A DNA stretch of 64,000 nt from Dictyobacter aurantiacus. GTDB taxonomy: Bacteria; Chloroflexota; Ktedonobacteria; Ktedonobacterales; Ktedonobacteraceae. The DNA is taken from assembly GCF_003967515.1 (NCBI RefSeq), contig NZ_BIFQ01000002.1, positions 1,116,001 to 1,180,000 on the forward strand. The letters run 5' to 3'. The position numbers and the translations under genes are program-made. Shown here piece after piece: positions 26,719 through 34,732 of the stretch; the stretch's first letter is position 1; every line of letters starts with the position of its first letter. The notes beneath the pieces were generated by a model. The model was not told where the DNA came from. It saw nothing but the letters and a program-made list of their open reading frames with translations, and ran no database searches.

Positions 26719-27351
26719 TTAGCTATCTGATGAAGATCTATCCAGACCTTCGCGCAAAGAGGGACCAAAGAACAGACGCTCAACCATTTCGACGAGATAA
26801 TCATGGTACAGTGCTTCACGCTCACCATTTTCGACCGCGAAACACTGATACATCACGTTGTCGCCCAATAAACATAGCAGCCGTGAATACATCTCTGTAT
26901 GAAAAGGGGCCAGTTCGCCACGATCGATGGCACTCTGAAAGAGATCAGCCAGTATTATGCTAATGTGATCATCGGAGTCTTTATGACGCAACATCTCCTC
27001 TGAAGACTGCATATCGGTCTGCAAAAAAGTAATCAAATTTCTCTGCTCGCGGCTAACCCGAAAAATGCCATCCACCAATGCTCTGGGAATCTGGGCAAAG
27101 GGCAGGCTGCGCAGCCTGGGATCAAGGAAAGAGGTCGCGATCATCTCTCCGATGTCGAGCGCTACCGCTGTATACACATCGCGCTTATTGCGAAAATAGA
27201 GATAGACCGTACCAACAGCGATATTTGCCTCCCTGGCGATATCAGCGATGGTGGTCTCCTCATAGCCCTTCTGCACAAACAGTGTGCGCGCGGCCGCCAG
27301 AATAGCCTCTCGCTTCGAGCGCGATTCCGCAGATAATTTTTCCTGATCCAT
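26719..27351 (-). CDS. TetR/AcrR family transcriptional regulator
   Basis: 210-aa repressor-type protein. N-terminal HTH at residues 15-60: REAILAAARTLFVQKGYEETTIADIAREANIAVGTVY in outline, with LYFRNKRDVY closing the domain. The rest is a helical ligand-binding domain. It is on the same strand and just upstream of the P450 gene, with three copies of one palindrome in the two promoters, so it very likely controls itself and the P450. The ligand is unknown. Confidence 0.9.
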   Translation of the reverse strand: MDQEKLSAESRSKREAILAAARTLFVQKGYEETTIADIAREANIAVGTVYLYFRNKRDVYTAVALDIGEMIATSFLDPRLRSLPFAQIPRALVDGIFRVSREQRNLITFLQTDMQSSEEMLRHKDSDDHISIILADLFQSAIDRGELAPFHTEMYSRLLCLLGDNVMYQCFAVENGEREALYHDYLVEMVERLFFGPSLREGLDRSSSDS

Positions 27352-27371
27352 ATGCTGTGTACTCTACCCCT

Positions 27372-27394
27372 CATTGAATGAGCTTCATTCATTG
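27372..27394. promoter_or_regulatory. TetR operator copy 3 (autoregulatory)
   Basis: TGAATGAGCTTCATTCA at 27375-27391 matches the operators in the P450 promoter except for the centre. It lies about 25 bp upstream of the TetR start codon, fitting autoregulation. Confidence 0.72.
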
Positions 27395-27427
27395 TACCAC
27401 TTTCAGTCAAAGAGCAACCAATGATCA

Positions 27428-28093
27428 TTATTCAGCTATAGTATCGCTCTCAACAAATGGATCGGACTGCTTGCGACGGGGCCGAGGGAACTCGGGTAGG
27501 GCAAAGAAGACAGCCAGTAAAAAGTTGAAGACCATGGTCAAAGGCGTATTGAACAGTGCAAGAGCGATCGAGATCACGTACACCAGCGGACCAAAGGCAT
27601 ACTGCCGACTGATCTTGTTTACTTCATGCACATCTACCTTTCTACCCAGCAGGCGACCGTTATGCGAGGCATAGCGCCAGATGAGGTTAAAACAGGTCGC
27701 CATAACAAAAAAGGTGATGCCATATAAGATAGCGGCGGTATGATACCGGGGTGCAGTAATATACTCGGCCAGAAGGGCGGTAGGCACCGGGATAAAAACG
27801 ATAATCATCAATAACAGAATATTGAGAAAAAGCAGGGTGGTATCTGTGCGCTTGATGTGTTTGAAGACACGATGGTGATTCAGCCACATCACACCAATGG
27901 TAACAAAGCTGGTCACAAAGGCAAACAGCGTCGGCCCCTGATGTCTAATCACTTGCCACAGTGTCCAATCGTCCATCAATCCACCACCAGGCTCAAAGGG
28001 AGAGAACTTTATATCCAACACCAGCAACGTGATGGCCACAGCAAACACCCCATCGCTAAATGCCTCCAGGCGATTGGTATCTTTCTCGTCCAC
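27428..28093 (-). CDS. TMEM175/DUF1211-type potassium channel protein
   Basis: Membrane protein of 221 aa with about six helices. The family hallmark RLEAFSDGVFAVAITLLVLDI (quoted in part: FSDGVFAVAITLLVLDI) opens the protein, and WLNHHRVFKHI lies near 75. Bacterial TMEM175 homologues form potassium-conducting channels; the conserved FSD motif of helix 1 is intact. It ends 34 bp before the TetR operator region on the same strand; whether it is co-transcribed with TetR is unclear. Confidence 0.85.
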   Translation of the reverse strand: MDEKDTNRLEAFSDGVFAVAITLLVLDIKFSPFEPGGGLMDDWTLWQVIRHQGPTLFAFVTSFVTIGVMWLNHHRVFKHIKRTDTTLLFLNILLLMIIVFIPVPTALLAEYITAPRYHTAAILYGITFFVMATCFNLIWRYASHNGRLLGRKVDVHEVNKISRQYAFGPLVYVISIALALFNTPLTMVFNFLLAVFFALPEFPRPRRKQSDPFVESDTIAE

Positions 28094-28189
28094 GTACAGC
28101 TATCCTTTTACTCGCAAAACGTATCCATAAAAAAGATGCAGGCTCATACCCATCAGGGTACTTTGACGGTGTCTAAATCAATATGAACG

Positions 28190-28315
28190 CCCGCGCACAG
28201 GCGTCCGCTACGCGGCCGCATTGATTTTTGTGTTGGTGCAGGGCGCGCTAACGCACGCCCTGCACCAACACAAAACGGGCTCCTGAGCACCGTAGGTGCC
28301 AAACCTCATGCAAGC
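28190..28315. repeat. Family A repeat, partial (A5)
   Basis: Left arm (GCGTCCGCTACGCGGCCGC) then GATTTTTG, a hairpin at 28226-28275 (20-bp stem, then a mismatch and a TAAC loop), then the spacer CTCCTGAGCACCGTAGGTGCC. The second hairpin and right arm are absent. It lies upstream of the channel gene's start. Confidence 0.75.
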
Positions 28316-28398
28316 CGCAGACGATGATCTTGAGAACCGGGCACGCTATAAGTATATCCCATAGAAGCTCTGCTTATGATGCGGCGTCCCTGCCTTTT

Positions 28399-28605
28399 TT
28401 CAGGTCTCAGGGCCATTTAAAAGTAGCGAACAGCGGGGTCAAGGGGCGGCTAGCCACTTGCGGGGTGCGGGGTCAAGGGGCGGCTAGCCCCTTGCGGGGT
28501 GCGGGCGAGCATGCCGGGGGCATGATCAGTCCCCGCTCACTCCTCCCTCTCTCACCGCCGCCGAAGGCGGCAAGAAAAGACTTTTAAATGGCCCTGTTCA
28601 GGTCT
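28399..28605. mobile_element. MITE-like element with 16-bp TIRs and 9-bp direct repeats (B3)
   Basis: Ends CAGGGCCATTTAAAAG and CTTTTAAATGGCCCTG (28408-28423 and 28581-28596) are perfect inverted repeats. They are flanked by the direct repeat TTCAGGTCT on both sides. The 189-bp body has the same hairpin order as family B read in reverse (GCCGCC hairpin, purine tract, GGGGAC, GGGGCTAGCCGCCCC) plus a tandem 40-bp duplication. It is non-coding and ends 10 bp before the ABC-F promoter. Confidence 0.85.
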
Positions 28606-28614
28606 GGCTTGTGG

Positions 28615-28643
28615 TTGACAATGATAAACAGGTTCGCTATACT
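28615..28643 (+). promoter_or_regulatory. Strong sigma-70-type promoter of the ABC-F transcript
   Basis: TTGACA (28615-28620), a 17-bp spacer and TATACT (28638-28643). The predicted start near 28650 gives a leader of about 425 bases before the ABC-F coding region. Confidence 0.72.
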
Positions 28644-28688
28644 AACAAATAGAAATTACGTTTTTACTTCAATCAGGAGAACAGACCC

Positions 28689-28715
28689 TTGGTGATCACA
28701 ATTATCAGGCAATAA
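28689..28715 (+). CDS. Putative leader peptide of the ABC-F gene
   Basis: An 8-codon ORF (TTG start, M-V-I-T-I-I-R-Q) has AGGAGA 8 bases upstream and ends in TAA; a GTG one codon later is an alternative start. It lies in the leader of an ABC-F gene. Short ORFs of this size control macrolide/lincosamide resistance genes by ribosome stalling. Its last codons can pair with two different downstream segments (see the attenuator feature). It is inferred from position and structure only. Confidence 0.5.
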   Translation: MVITIIRQ

Positions 28716-28978
28716 GGCATCGTCACATCTTTGTTTTTACTTATTGACGAAGCTTCTACTCATCATTGTTGCCTGTGTTATTGTGCTCATGAGCAGGGTA
28801 GCACTCCACCTCCCTACCGCAAATTTCACCATTACTCGTTTGCTACCTCAGCATTAGTATATGCTGCCATCCTTAAGAGACTTTAACCGTGCGCAACTGT
28901 CGTAGAACTATTCGCTCTGGTTGTATAGCCAGTATACATCTCAGATACCGCGTGACGTTGTGCCTGCCTCCATTTTTT
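28706..28978 (+). promoter_or_regulatory. Candidate transcription attenuator in the ABC-F leader
   Basis: CAGGCAATAA at the end of the leader ORF (28706-28715) can pair with TTGTTGCCTG at 28766-28775. Alternatively AGGC, AGGCA and CGTCAC (28707-28726) can pair with GTGACG, TGCCT and GCCT at 28952-28969, which is followed by TTTTTT at 28973-28978. The second fold looks like a terminator, the first like its alternative. No other gene is seen in 28716-29075. Confidence 0.45.
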
Positions 28979-29075
28979 CTTCATATGCACCGGTTACATA
29001 TAAGCTGCTATGCCTGGTTATAGCACGCTTTTAGCACCACCCATGCTGGAAAAGCATGTAGATAAGCGCGGTTTT

Positions 29076-30746
29076 ATGTTGTTAACAGTCAAAAATATTA
29101 GCAAGACGTATGGCATTATTGCGGTTCTCAATGATATCTCTTTTGTACTCAACCGCCAGGAGCGCATCGGCCTGGTAGGACCGAATGGCGTCGGAAAATC
29201 CACGCTGCTGCATATTCTTACTGGACAGGAAAACGCTGATCAGGGGAGCATTTCTTATGCTCATGGCGTTGAATACGGCTTCCTGGCGCAGAGTACTCCC
29301 GATTTCTATGGACGCACCATCGATGATCTGCTGCTAGAATCGGTGGGCAACCTGCGTCAATTGGAGGTACGCATGCACCAGTTGGAGCAATTGATGGCGC
29401 AGAGCGGAGAGCCGAAAGAGCTGGATCAGTTGCTCGAAGAGTACAACACCGTCTCAACGCAGTTTGTAGAGCGGGGAGGTTATGAGCTCGATCATCATAT
29501 CGACCGGGTCCTGGCCGGTCTGCGCATCGATTATCTTCCCCGCACACGGCCAGTGAGTACACTATCGGGAGGTGAAAAGGCGCGCGTCGGCCTGGCGGCC
29601 CTGCTCCTGCGCTCACCCGACGTGCTCCTGCTGGACGAGCCCACCAATCACCTGGATTTCGCCAGCATAGATTGGCTGGAAGGTTACCTGGCCGATTACC
29701 ATGGCGCCCTGCTGGTTGTCTCACACGATCGCCACTTTTTAAATAAGGCCGTCAACCATATCTTCGAGATCGATGAACATCAGCATCAACTCAAGATGTA
29801 CACCGGCAACTACGACGCCTATGTGGAGGCAAAAAAAGCTGAACGTATCCAATGGGAGGAGACGTATGAGCGACAACAGGAAGAGATGCAGCTGCTCCGC
29901 AAGCGCATTCGCGAGCTCAGACAAAGCGCCAGCCGCAGCAGCTTTGGTCCTCCACGCGACAACGACAAAAACGCGCTCTACGGCCATACGCAGAGCAAGC
30001 AGAGCTCATCGGCCAGTCGGCTACGTGGCGCCGAACAGCAGCTCAAGCAATTGGAGGCGGAAGCACTACCCAGGCCACCGAAGATCTTGCGGGTCAACTC
30101 CCAGTTTAATCCAGAGCAGGCCATACAGTCAGAGATCGTCATCCGGCTGTCTCAGATCTCTAAGAGCTTCGGGGACCGGACAATCGTGCGGCACATCAAC
30201 GCGGAAGTGAACGCCGATGCACGTATCCTGCTGACCGGGGAGAATGGAACTGGCAAGACCACGCTCTTCAAAATGATCATGGGACTGGAAACGCCGGACG
30301 CTGGTGAGATCCAGTTCTCACCCAGCGCGCGCATCGGTTACCTGCCGCAAGATCCCCTGCTCGATCCCGAAAAAACGGTCATCGAAACCTATCGCTATGA
30401 TCAGATAGGCTACGAGGACGAGCTTACGGGCCGGCTGATCGGCTATGGGCTCTTCAAACTCGAAGACATGCAAAAGAAGGTCGCGCAGCTCAGCCTGGGC
30501 CAGAAGCGCAAGCTTGAGATCGCCCGGCTGATGGCCCGCAATCCCAACGTACTACTACTGGACGAACCCACCAACTATATCAGCCTGGACATTCTGGAAG
30601 CCTTCGAACATGCCCTTCTGAACTTTCCCGGACCTGTGATCGCCATCACCCACGATCGCTGGTTTATGCAGCGCGTCGGTGGCATCACCTGGGAGTTAAA
30701 AGATGGCCAGCTCGTAACCCGGGAACCACCGCAGCTGGTTCGCTAA
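29076..30746 (+). CDS. ABC-F ATPase, probable ribosome-protection/antibiotic-resistance type
   Basis: Two ABC cassettes in one soluble chain with no membrane segments. Cassette 1: GPNGVGKST, LSGGEKARVGLAALL, VLLLDEPTNHLDF, then a long charged linker helix (about 240-310) rich in E, R and Q. Cassette 2: GENGTGKTT, LSLGQKRKLEIARLM, VLLLDEPTNYISLD and THDRWF. ABC-F proteins act on the ribosome; those with this layout include resistance factors and EttA-like translation factors. The start is uncertain: ATG 29076 begins the cassette cleanly, but in-frame ATGs exist at 29010 and 29043. The long leader with a small ORF favours an inducible resistance role. The stop overlaps that of the convergent pseudokinase gene by 3 bp. 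Confidence 0.88.
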   Translation: MLLTVKNISKTYGIIAVLNDISFVLNRQERIGLVGPNGVGKSTLLHILTGQENADQGSISYAHGVEYGFLAQSTPDFYGRTIDDLLLESVGNLRQLEVRMHQLEQLMAQSGEPKELDQLLEEYNTVSTQFVERGGYELDHHIDRVLAGLRIDYLPRTRPVSTLSGGEKARVGLAALLLRSPDVLLLDEPTNHLDFASIDWLEGYLADYHGALLVVSHDRHFLNKAVNHIFEIDEHQHQLKMYTGNYDAYVEAKKAERIQWEETYERQQEEMQLLRKRIRELRQSASRSSFGPPRDNDKNALYGHTQSKQSSSASRLRGAEQQLKQLEAEALPRPPKILRVNSQFNPEQAIQSEIVIRLSQISKSFGDRTIVRHINAEVNADARILLTGENGTGKTTLFKMIMGLETPDAGEIQFSPSARIGYLPQDPLLDPEKTVIETYRYDQIGYEDELTGRLIGYGLFKLEDMQKKVAQLSLGQKRKLEIARLMARNPNVLLLDEPTNYISLDILEAFEHALLNFPGPVIAITHDRWFMQRVGGITWELKDGQLVTREPPQLVR

Positions 30747-32371
30747 CAGCGAGTTGAAAGAGCGCTGGCGGTCGCGGTCGCACCATTGAGCGCCCAGACC
30801 AGCACATCGCCGCTGGAGGCATTAATCTGCACCACCGCATACTGCCGACCCGGCACAAAATTTGTGGGGAGTGAGCCACTATACTGGGAAGGGACAATCA
30901 TATTATTGTCCCCAACCGGAATGGTTACATTATCACTGCTGGTATTGAGGTAACCAAATTTGGCGACATAGCCGCTTGCTCCCTGTAGATGCACGCATTC
31001 AAGAATCGGCTTGACGGTGCCCGGCGCAACTGGCGAACCGGCCGGATTGCTGGTAGGAACAGGGGTTGGCGAAACCTGCATTACCGGCGTGGTAGGGGTC
31101 GCGGTCGGTAGAGGCGCGAGGGTCGCGGTCGGCGTAGAAGTAACACCAACAGTTGGCAAAGATGTCGGCTTCGGCGTAGCGGATGGAGTCGCGACCGCCG
31201 TGGTCTCAATCCGCGCTTGCTGCGTTATAGTTGACTTAGCGGTTGCCAACGGCGTAGGAACAACCTTCACGGTGGAGCTACGGTTAAAAAAAGGAGCACC
31301 TGTGGCAAAAAAAGCACCGGTCGCCAGCAGTAAAAACAGCAGTGCGACCGACATCAGCAACCAACGTGTACGTATACGTGTACGTGACCGACGCGTCACG
31401 TTTAGCGATTGAGCAACATCAGCGCGTTCAACTGGAGCTGGTGAGCCGATAGTCTTCGCCTCAATTGGTAATGTAGCAACAGCATCCATCACCGGAGGCT
31501 CAATAGCTTCAAGGGCATTCAAAAAATCCTGAACGGATGCGAAACGGGCGGCAGGATCTTTGGACAGTCCCTTGCTAATAGCGCGCGCGATAACGACTGG
31601 CAGATCGGGGTTAAGCGTATCGGGAGCCGGAGGCGTAACATATGTATGTTTGTGCTGGAGCGTTGTGCGAGCTGACCCCGCGAATGGTGTTTTGCCTGTA
31701 AATAACTCGTAAGCGATGGCCGCCAGTGCATATTGATCGGCCAGCGCGCTCCGCTGGCCGAGGAACTGTTCTGGCGCCATATAATGGCGTAGTTGTGGTT
31801 GCTCATTGCCGCTACTGACAATCTGTACCGAAGCCAGCGAGGGTAAATAAAAATCTGACAGGGCCACATAATCCTTCTTCTCCAGTTCGGATGGCTGATC
31901 CTGATCTCTGAGTGCATCGTCAACAGTCTTTTCGGGAGCGCGCTGCATAAATAGCACATTATTGGGCATCAGGTTGCCATGGACAATGCCTTGTTGATGC
32001 GCGGCCCGCAGTGCCTCACCGATCTGACGGATAATCGTCAGCGCCCTATCCTGTGGCAGCGGTCCCGGCAAAAGCTGCTGCAGAGAACCTGCGGGCGCAT
32101 ACGCGCTAACGAACACCAGTCCCTGCCAGGTTTTCCGTACCGTCAACGGGGCCAGCACATGCGGATTTTTTAATGCCTGAAGACGACTGACTTCCTGGCG
32201 CAGGTGAAGATATGCCTGCTGTTGCTGTAAAGGTGTCATAAATGGCGTGAAGCATATTTTGAGGACGACCTCACGCTTCGAGCGCGGAAGCTGACCAACA
32301 TAGACCAAAGTTGATCCATGGCGCGCCAGGGGGCGGACCCTGGATTGTTCTGGCAAACCCATATCAGGCAC
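30743..32371 (-). CDS. Membrane-anchored Ser/Thr kinase-like protein, probably a pseudokinase
   Basis: 542 aa: kinase-like domain (about 10-290), linker, one membrane helix (LLMSVALLFLLLATGAFFATG near 335), a Pro/Thr-rich stalk of about 90 residues, then a 100-aa extracellular domain. The VAIK Lys is kept (VVLKIC) and MAPEQF matches the APE motif, but the catalytic loop HRDLKPEN reads HGNLMPNN, so the catalytic Asp and Lys are lost. DFG reads DFY and the glycine loop is degenerate. Catalysis is unlikely; a sensing or scaffolding role is inferred. The outer domain is not recognised. The gene has no terminator and its stop overlaps the ABC-F stop. Confidence 0.8.
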   Translation of the reverse strand: MPDMGLPEQSRVRPLARHGSTLVYVGQLPRSKREVVLKICFTPFMTPLQQQQAYLHLRQEVSRLQALKNPHVLAPLTVRKTWQGLVFVSAYAPAGSLQQLLPGPLPQDRALTIIRQIGEALRAAHQQGIVHGNLMPNNVLFMQRAPEKTVDDALRDQDQPSELEKKDYVALSDFYLPSLASVQIVSSGNEQPQLRHYMAPEQFLGQRSALADQYALAAIAYELFTGKTPFAGSARTTLQHKHTYVTPPAPDTLNPDLPVVIARAISKGLSKDPAARFASVQDFLNALEAIEPPVMDAVATLPIEAKTIGSPAPVERADVAQSLNVTRRSRTRIRTRWLLMSVALLFLLLATGAFFATGAPFFNRSSTVKVVPTPLATAKSTITQQARIETTAVATPSATPKPTSLPTVGVTSTPTATLAPLPTATPTTPVMQVSPTPVPTSNPAGSPVAPGTVKPILECVHLQGASGYVAKFGYLNTSSDNVTIPVGDNNMIVPSQYSGSLPTNFVPGRQYAVVQINASSGDVLVWALNGATATASALSTRC

Positions 32372-32544
32372 TATTTACATCCTTAATTTTCTGTTACCCT
32401 GCTTTTTTTTATTATACCTTGCGAATAAATAAAACTAAATATATGGAAACGACAATAGGAAAAAGAGAGTAAATGTAAATACGCTATTTCTATCCTCATC
32501 GACAATACAGCGGGTAGACTATATTAATAGGTTTATGGGGGGGG

Positions 32545-32720
32545 GGCGTGAACGCCTTTCAAGTATAGGTTTTCAAGGGGCAAAGCCCTTGAACCCGCTT
32601 GTGCCGCCTGACGGTGGCACAAGGAGAGGGAAAATCAGGGGACACCCCTGAAACCCCGCCAGGGGCTGCCGCCCCTGGACCCCGATCCAAAAAACCTATA
32701 CTTGAAAAGGCGTGAACGCC
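32545..32720 (+). mobile_element. Family B MITE-like element with 12-bp direct repeats (B2)
   Basis: A 152-bp element (32557-32708) is bounded by GGCGTGAACGCC at 32545-32556 and 32709-32720. Inverted ends TTTCAAGTATAGGTTTT / AAAACCTATACTTGAAA are perfect. The body holds GTGCCGCC-hairpin, GGAGAGGGAAAA, TCAGGGG-ACA-CCCCTGA and AGGGGCTGCCGCCCCT. It is the reverse orientation of B1. A run of more than ten G's precedes the left repeat. The rest of 32372-32952 has no supported gene. Confidence 0.87.
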
Positions 32721-32952
32721 CCGATGCATCAGGATATGGAAGTCTATGTAAGCTCGCAGATATCAAGAGCTCATGCGATAGGCTCCGATCCTATTGCTGT
32801 CTGAGATACCGCAACAATAGGAGGGGGTTGCGAGTATGGTACAAGTCTGACCATTTGATTCTGGTGCTATTTCTACGTTCTGATAGATATAAAGATGAAT
32901 TGTTCCGTACATAACTATAAGATAAACGGTCAGCAAATATAAGGAGACCCGC

Positions 32953-33168
32953 ATGTTTTTTCTACTCATGATCCTCTTCATGATTATCCTTTTTGCCAGC
33001 CTGGGCAGACTATTACGGCCCAGGCGCTGGATGGGTTATGGCTACTATCGTCCATACCGACCATGGTTCTTCTTCCGCCGCCCATATATGCGTCGCGATT
33101 ATTATGGCGATGGCTTCTATGGTCACCACCATCATCATCACGGACATCACCATCATGGCGGCTGGTAA
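32953..33168 (+). CDS. Small membrane protein with a histidine-rich tail
   Basis: 71-aa protein with AAGGAGA 6-7 bases before the ATG. Residues 2-20 form one hydrophobic helix (FFLLMILFMIILFASLG). This is followed by an Arg/Tyr/Trp/Phe-rich region and a tail with ten His residues in GHHHHHHGHHHHGG. The tail would bind Zn, Ni or Cu. No homologue is recognised by eye. It forms its own unit with a hairpin terminator 37 bp downstream. Function unknown; metal storage or sensing at the membrane is a guess. Confidence 0.72.
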   Translation: MFFLLMILFMIILFASLGRLLRPRRWMGYGYYRPYRPWFFFRRPYMRRDYYGDGFYGHHHHHHGHHHHGGW

Positions 33169-33205
33169 AATAGGTGCAATAAACAAACAACACCAGTTTC
33201 AATGT

Positions 33206-33250
33206 GGAGCGCCTCCCTCGTCCGCATTATGAACGCGAGGGAGGCGCTCC
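33206..33250 (+). terminator. Hairpin terminator between convergent genes
   Basis: GGAGCGCCTCCCTCG pairs perfectly with CGAGGGAGGCGCTCC around a 15-base loop. It lies between the His-rich gene and the convergent exported-protein gene; no clear T-run. Confidence 0.65.
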
Positions 33251-33263
33251 CCATGTTCAACGC

Positions 33264-34550
33264 CTATGAGATGATGGCGGGATTTTTTTTGATCTGTTGA
33301 ATGGTCGGTTGGAGCGCGGGCTGGACGACCGGATCTTGCGGCTGGAGCTGGTGGGCCAGGGTGTTGGCCGCGCTAAACACGCCAAAACGCCAGAGGAAAT
33401 AGGCGTTTCCCTGCTGTGCCGTTGCTGCTTTCCCGGCAACTGTAGAGGTAAGCGGGACGGTGGAAAGGCAGCCCAATGCCCGGTTGCGAGTCGAGGTAAA
33501 CGACCAGTGCTGCTGAATAGGCGATAGCGAACGTCTGACGCCTGATGCTTGCGCGCTAACTGTTTCGGGCAGAGCAAGCACCTTACTAATCATCAATGTG
33601 CAATTAGGATCATCAAAGGAGCTATCCCCAGCTCGATGAGCTGTCACATGCCAGCCATGCTGGTCCTGATCCCAAAATACCTGCAGAAAGGTATACTGCT
33701 GGTCGCCAGGCGCTCCTTCCAGCCCTTTTTGCGAGGTGGAAGATGCGCCAGGATCACGATAGGTCCAGGTGGGACGCGTAATCACGAATACCTCCCACGC
33801 GGGGATACCATGCCAGGTTTCTGGCTGTGCGGAATACTGGGTACAGAACAAACGGCAATCGTTCCCCTGACTATTCTGGCAGGAAGTACCGATCAAGGGA
33901 CCCTGACAGGTCGCCGAGGCGCTTACGTCGGTATCCAGCAGAAAACGCAGGGTGGCATTCAGAGGATGGGTGGCAGTATAAACAGGGGAGCTAGCATTGT
34001 ATGTAAATGGTTCGCCAGCATGAACCGTCTCCTGTGATTGCAACGTGTCCAGGTAAGTCTGGGTGGCCTGCAGTAACGCTTGTCGCTGCTCAGGAGCCAG
34101 CCATGTCAACGAAGGGCGGGATGAAAAGCTCACGATATAGGTGGCATCCGCGTGCGAACCATCCGCCACCTCGCTCAGCACGCAGTTTTGTGCGGGCAAG
34201 GTATGCACCGGAACCGTAAAGGTACAGCTCTGAGAAGGAAAAGGATCGGCATTCCACTGCAGGGTATGCTCTCCAGGAGCGAGGCTAAGAGGTGTCTCCG
34301 TCGTTGCCTGCGGTAGGTGCTCCACAAGCTTACCATCCAGCACAGCTTTTCCCCACGGTGGTGACATTTGAAAAAAGAATGAATTTTCGCCCGCCAACGA
34401 TAAGCCTGCCTCCTGAGCGCCCCGCATCAGCCGCACGACATCGTTAATAGACCACTCCTGGGTCACCGTCGCTTCCAGAATAAGCAATAGAACAATGATA
34501 ATACCAATCTTGATGCCGATTTTTGCCTGTTTACGCAACCTGCTCCTCAT
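33264..34550 (-). CDS. Exported or membrane-anchored protein of unknown function
   Basis: 428-aa protein with one N-terminal helix (IGIKIGIIIVLLLILEATV, residues 11-29) after a short basic stretch, so it is anchored or secreted with the bulk outside. The early part contains a PEGA-like pattern (PPWGKAVLDGKLVEHLP, then LAPGEHTLQWNADPFPSQSC), suggesting a surface beta domain. Several Cys residues (SCTF, QNCVL, ATCQ, TSCQ, DCRLFC) may form disulfides. The rest is not recognised. The start is weakly supported because GAGGAG lies just inside the reading frame; a TTG start at 34538 is possible. Confidence 0.6.
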   Translation of the reverse strand: MRSRLRKQAKIGIKIGIIIVLLLILEATVTQEWSINDVVRLMRGAQEAGLSLAGENSFFFQMSPPWGKAVLDGKLVEHLPQATTETPLSLAPGEHTLQWNADPFPSQSCTFTVPVHTLPAQNCVLSEVADGSHADATYIVSFSSRPSLTWLAPEQRQALLQATQTYLDTLQSQETVHAGEPFTYNASSPVYTATHPLNATLRFLLDTDVSASATCQGPLIGTSCQNSQGNDCRLFCTQYSAQPETWHGIPAWEVFVITRPTWTYRDPGASSTSQKGLEGAPGDQQYTFLQVFWDQDQHGWHVTAHRAGDSSFDDPNCTLMISKVLALPETVSAQASGVRRSLSPIQQHWSFTSTRNRALGCLSTVPLTSTVAGKAATAQQGNAYFLWRFGVFSAANTLAHQLQPQDPVVQPALQPTIQQIKKNPAIIS

Positions 34551-34611
34551 TTATAGATTTAAACCATGCTGAACGAATACACTTATAAGTAATCCCTGGT
34601 TTGGAGCTCCC

Positions 34612-34685
34612 AATGCTAGAGGACCCTGCCGGAGTGCGAAATCCATTTTCGGATTTTTCAAAAATCTGGGATGACTCATATATGT
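34612..34685. repeat. Repeat fragment shared with the B4 region
   Basis: GGAGTGCGAAATCC, then TTTTCGGATTTTTCAAAAATC and TGGGATGACT, closely resembles GGAGTGCGGAATACG ... TTTTGCAAAAAATCTGGGAT at 38781-38825. It lies between the exported-protein and LacI genes. Confidence 0.55.
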
Positions 34686-34732
34686 ATTCTATCTTTTTTA
34701 AGCCGCTGGTCACAATAGTACAGCCTCCTGCC

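Noticed and set aside
32535..32546. Run of more than ten G's as a G-quadruplex or phase-variable tract
   Set aside because: It is a single run outside any gene or promoter I can identify, and may be inexact in length because of sequencing.
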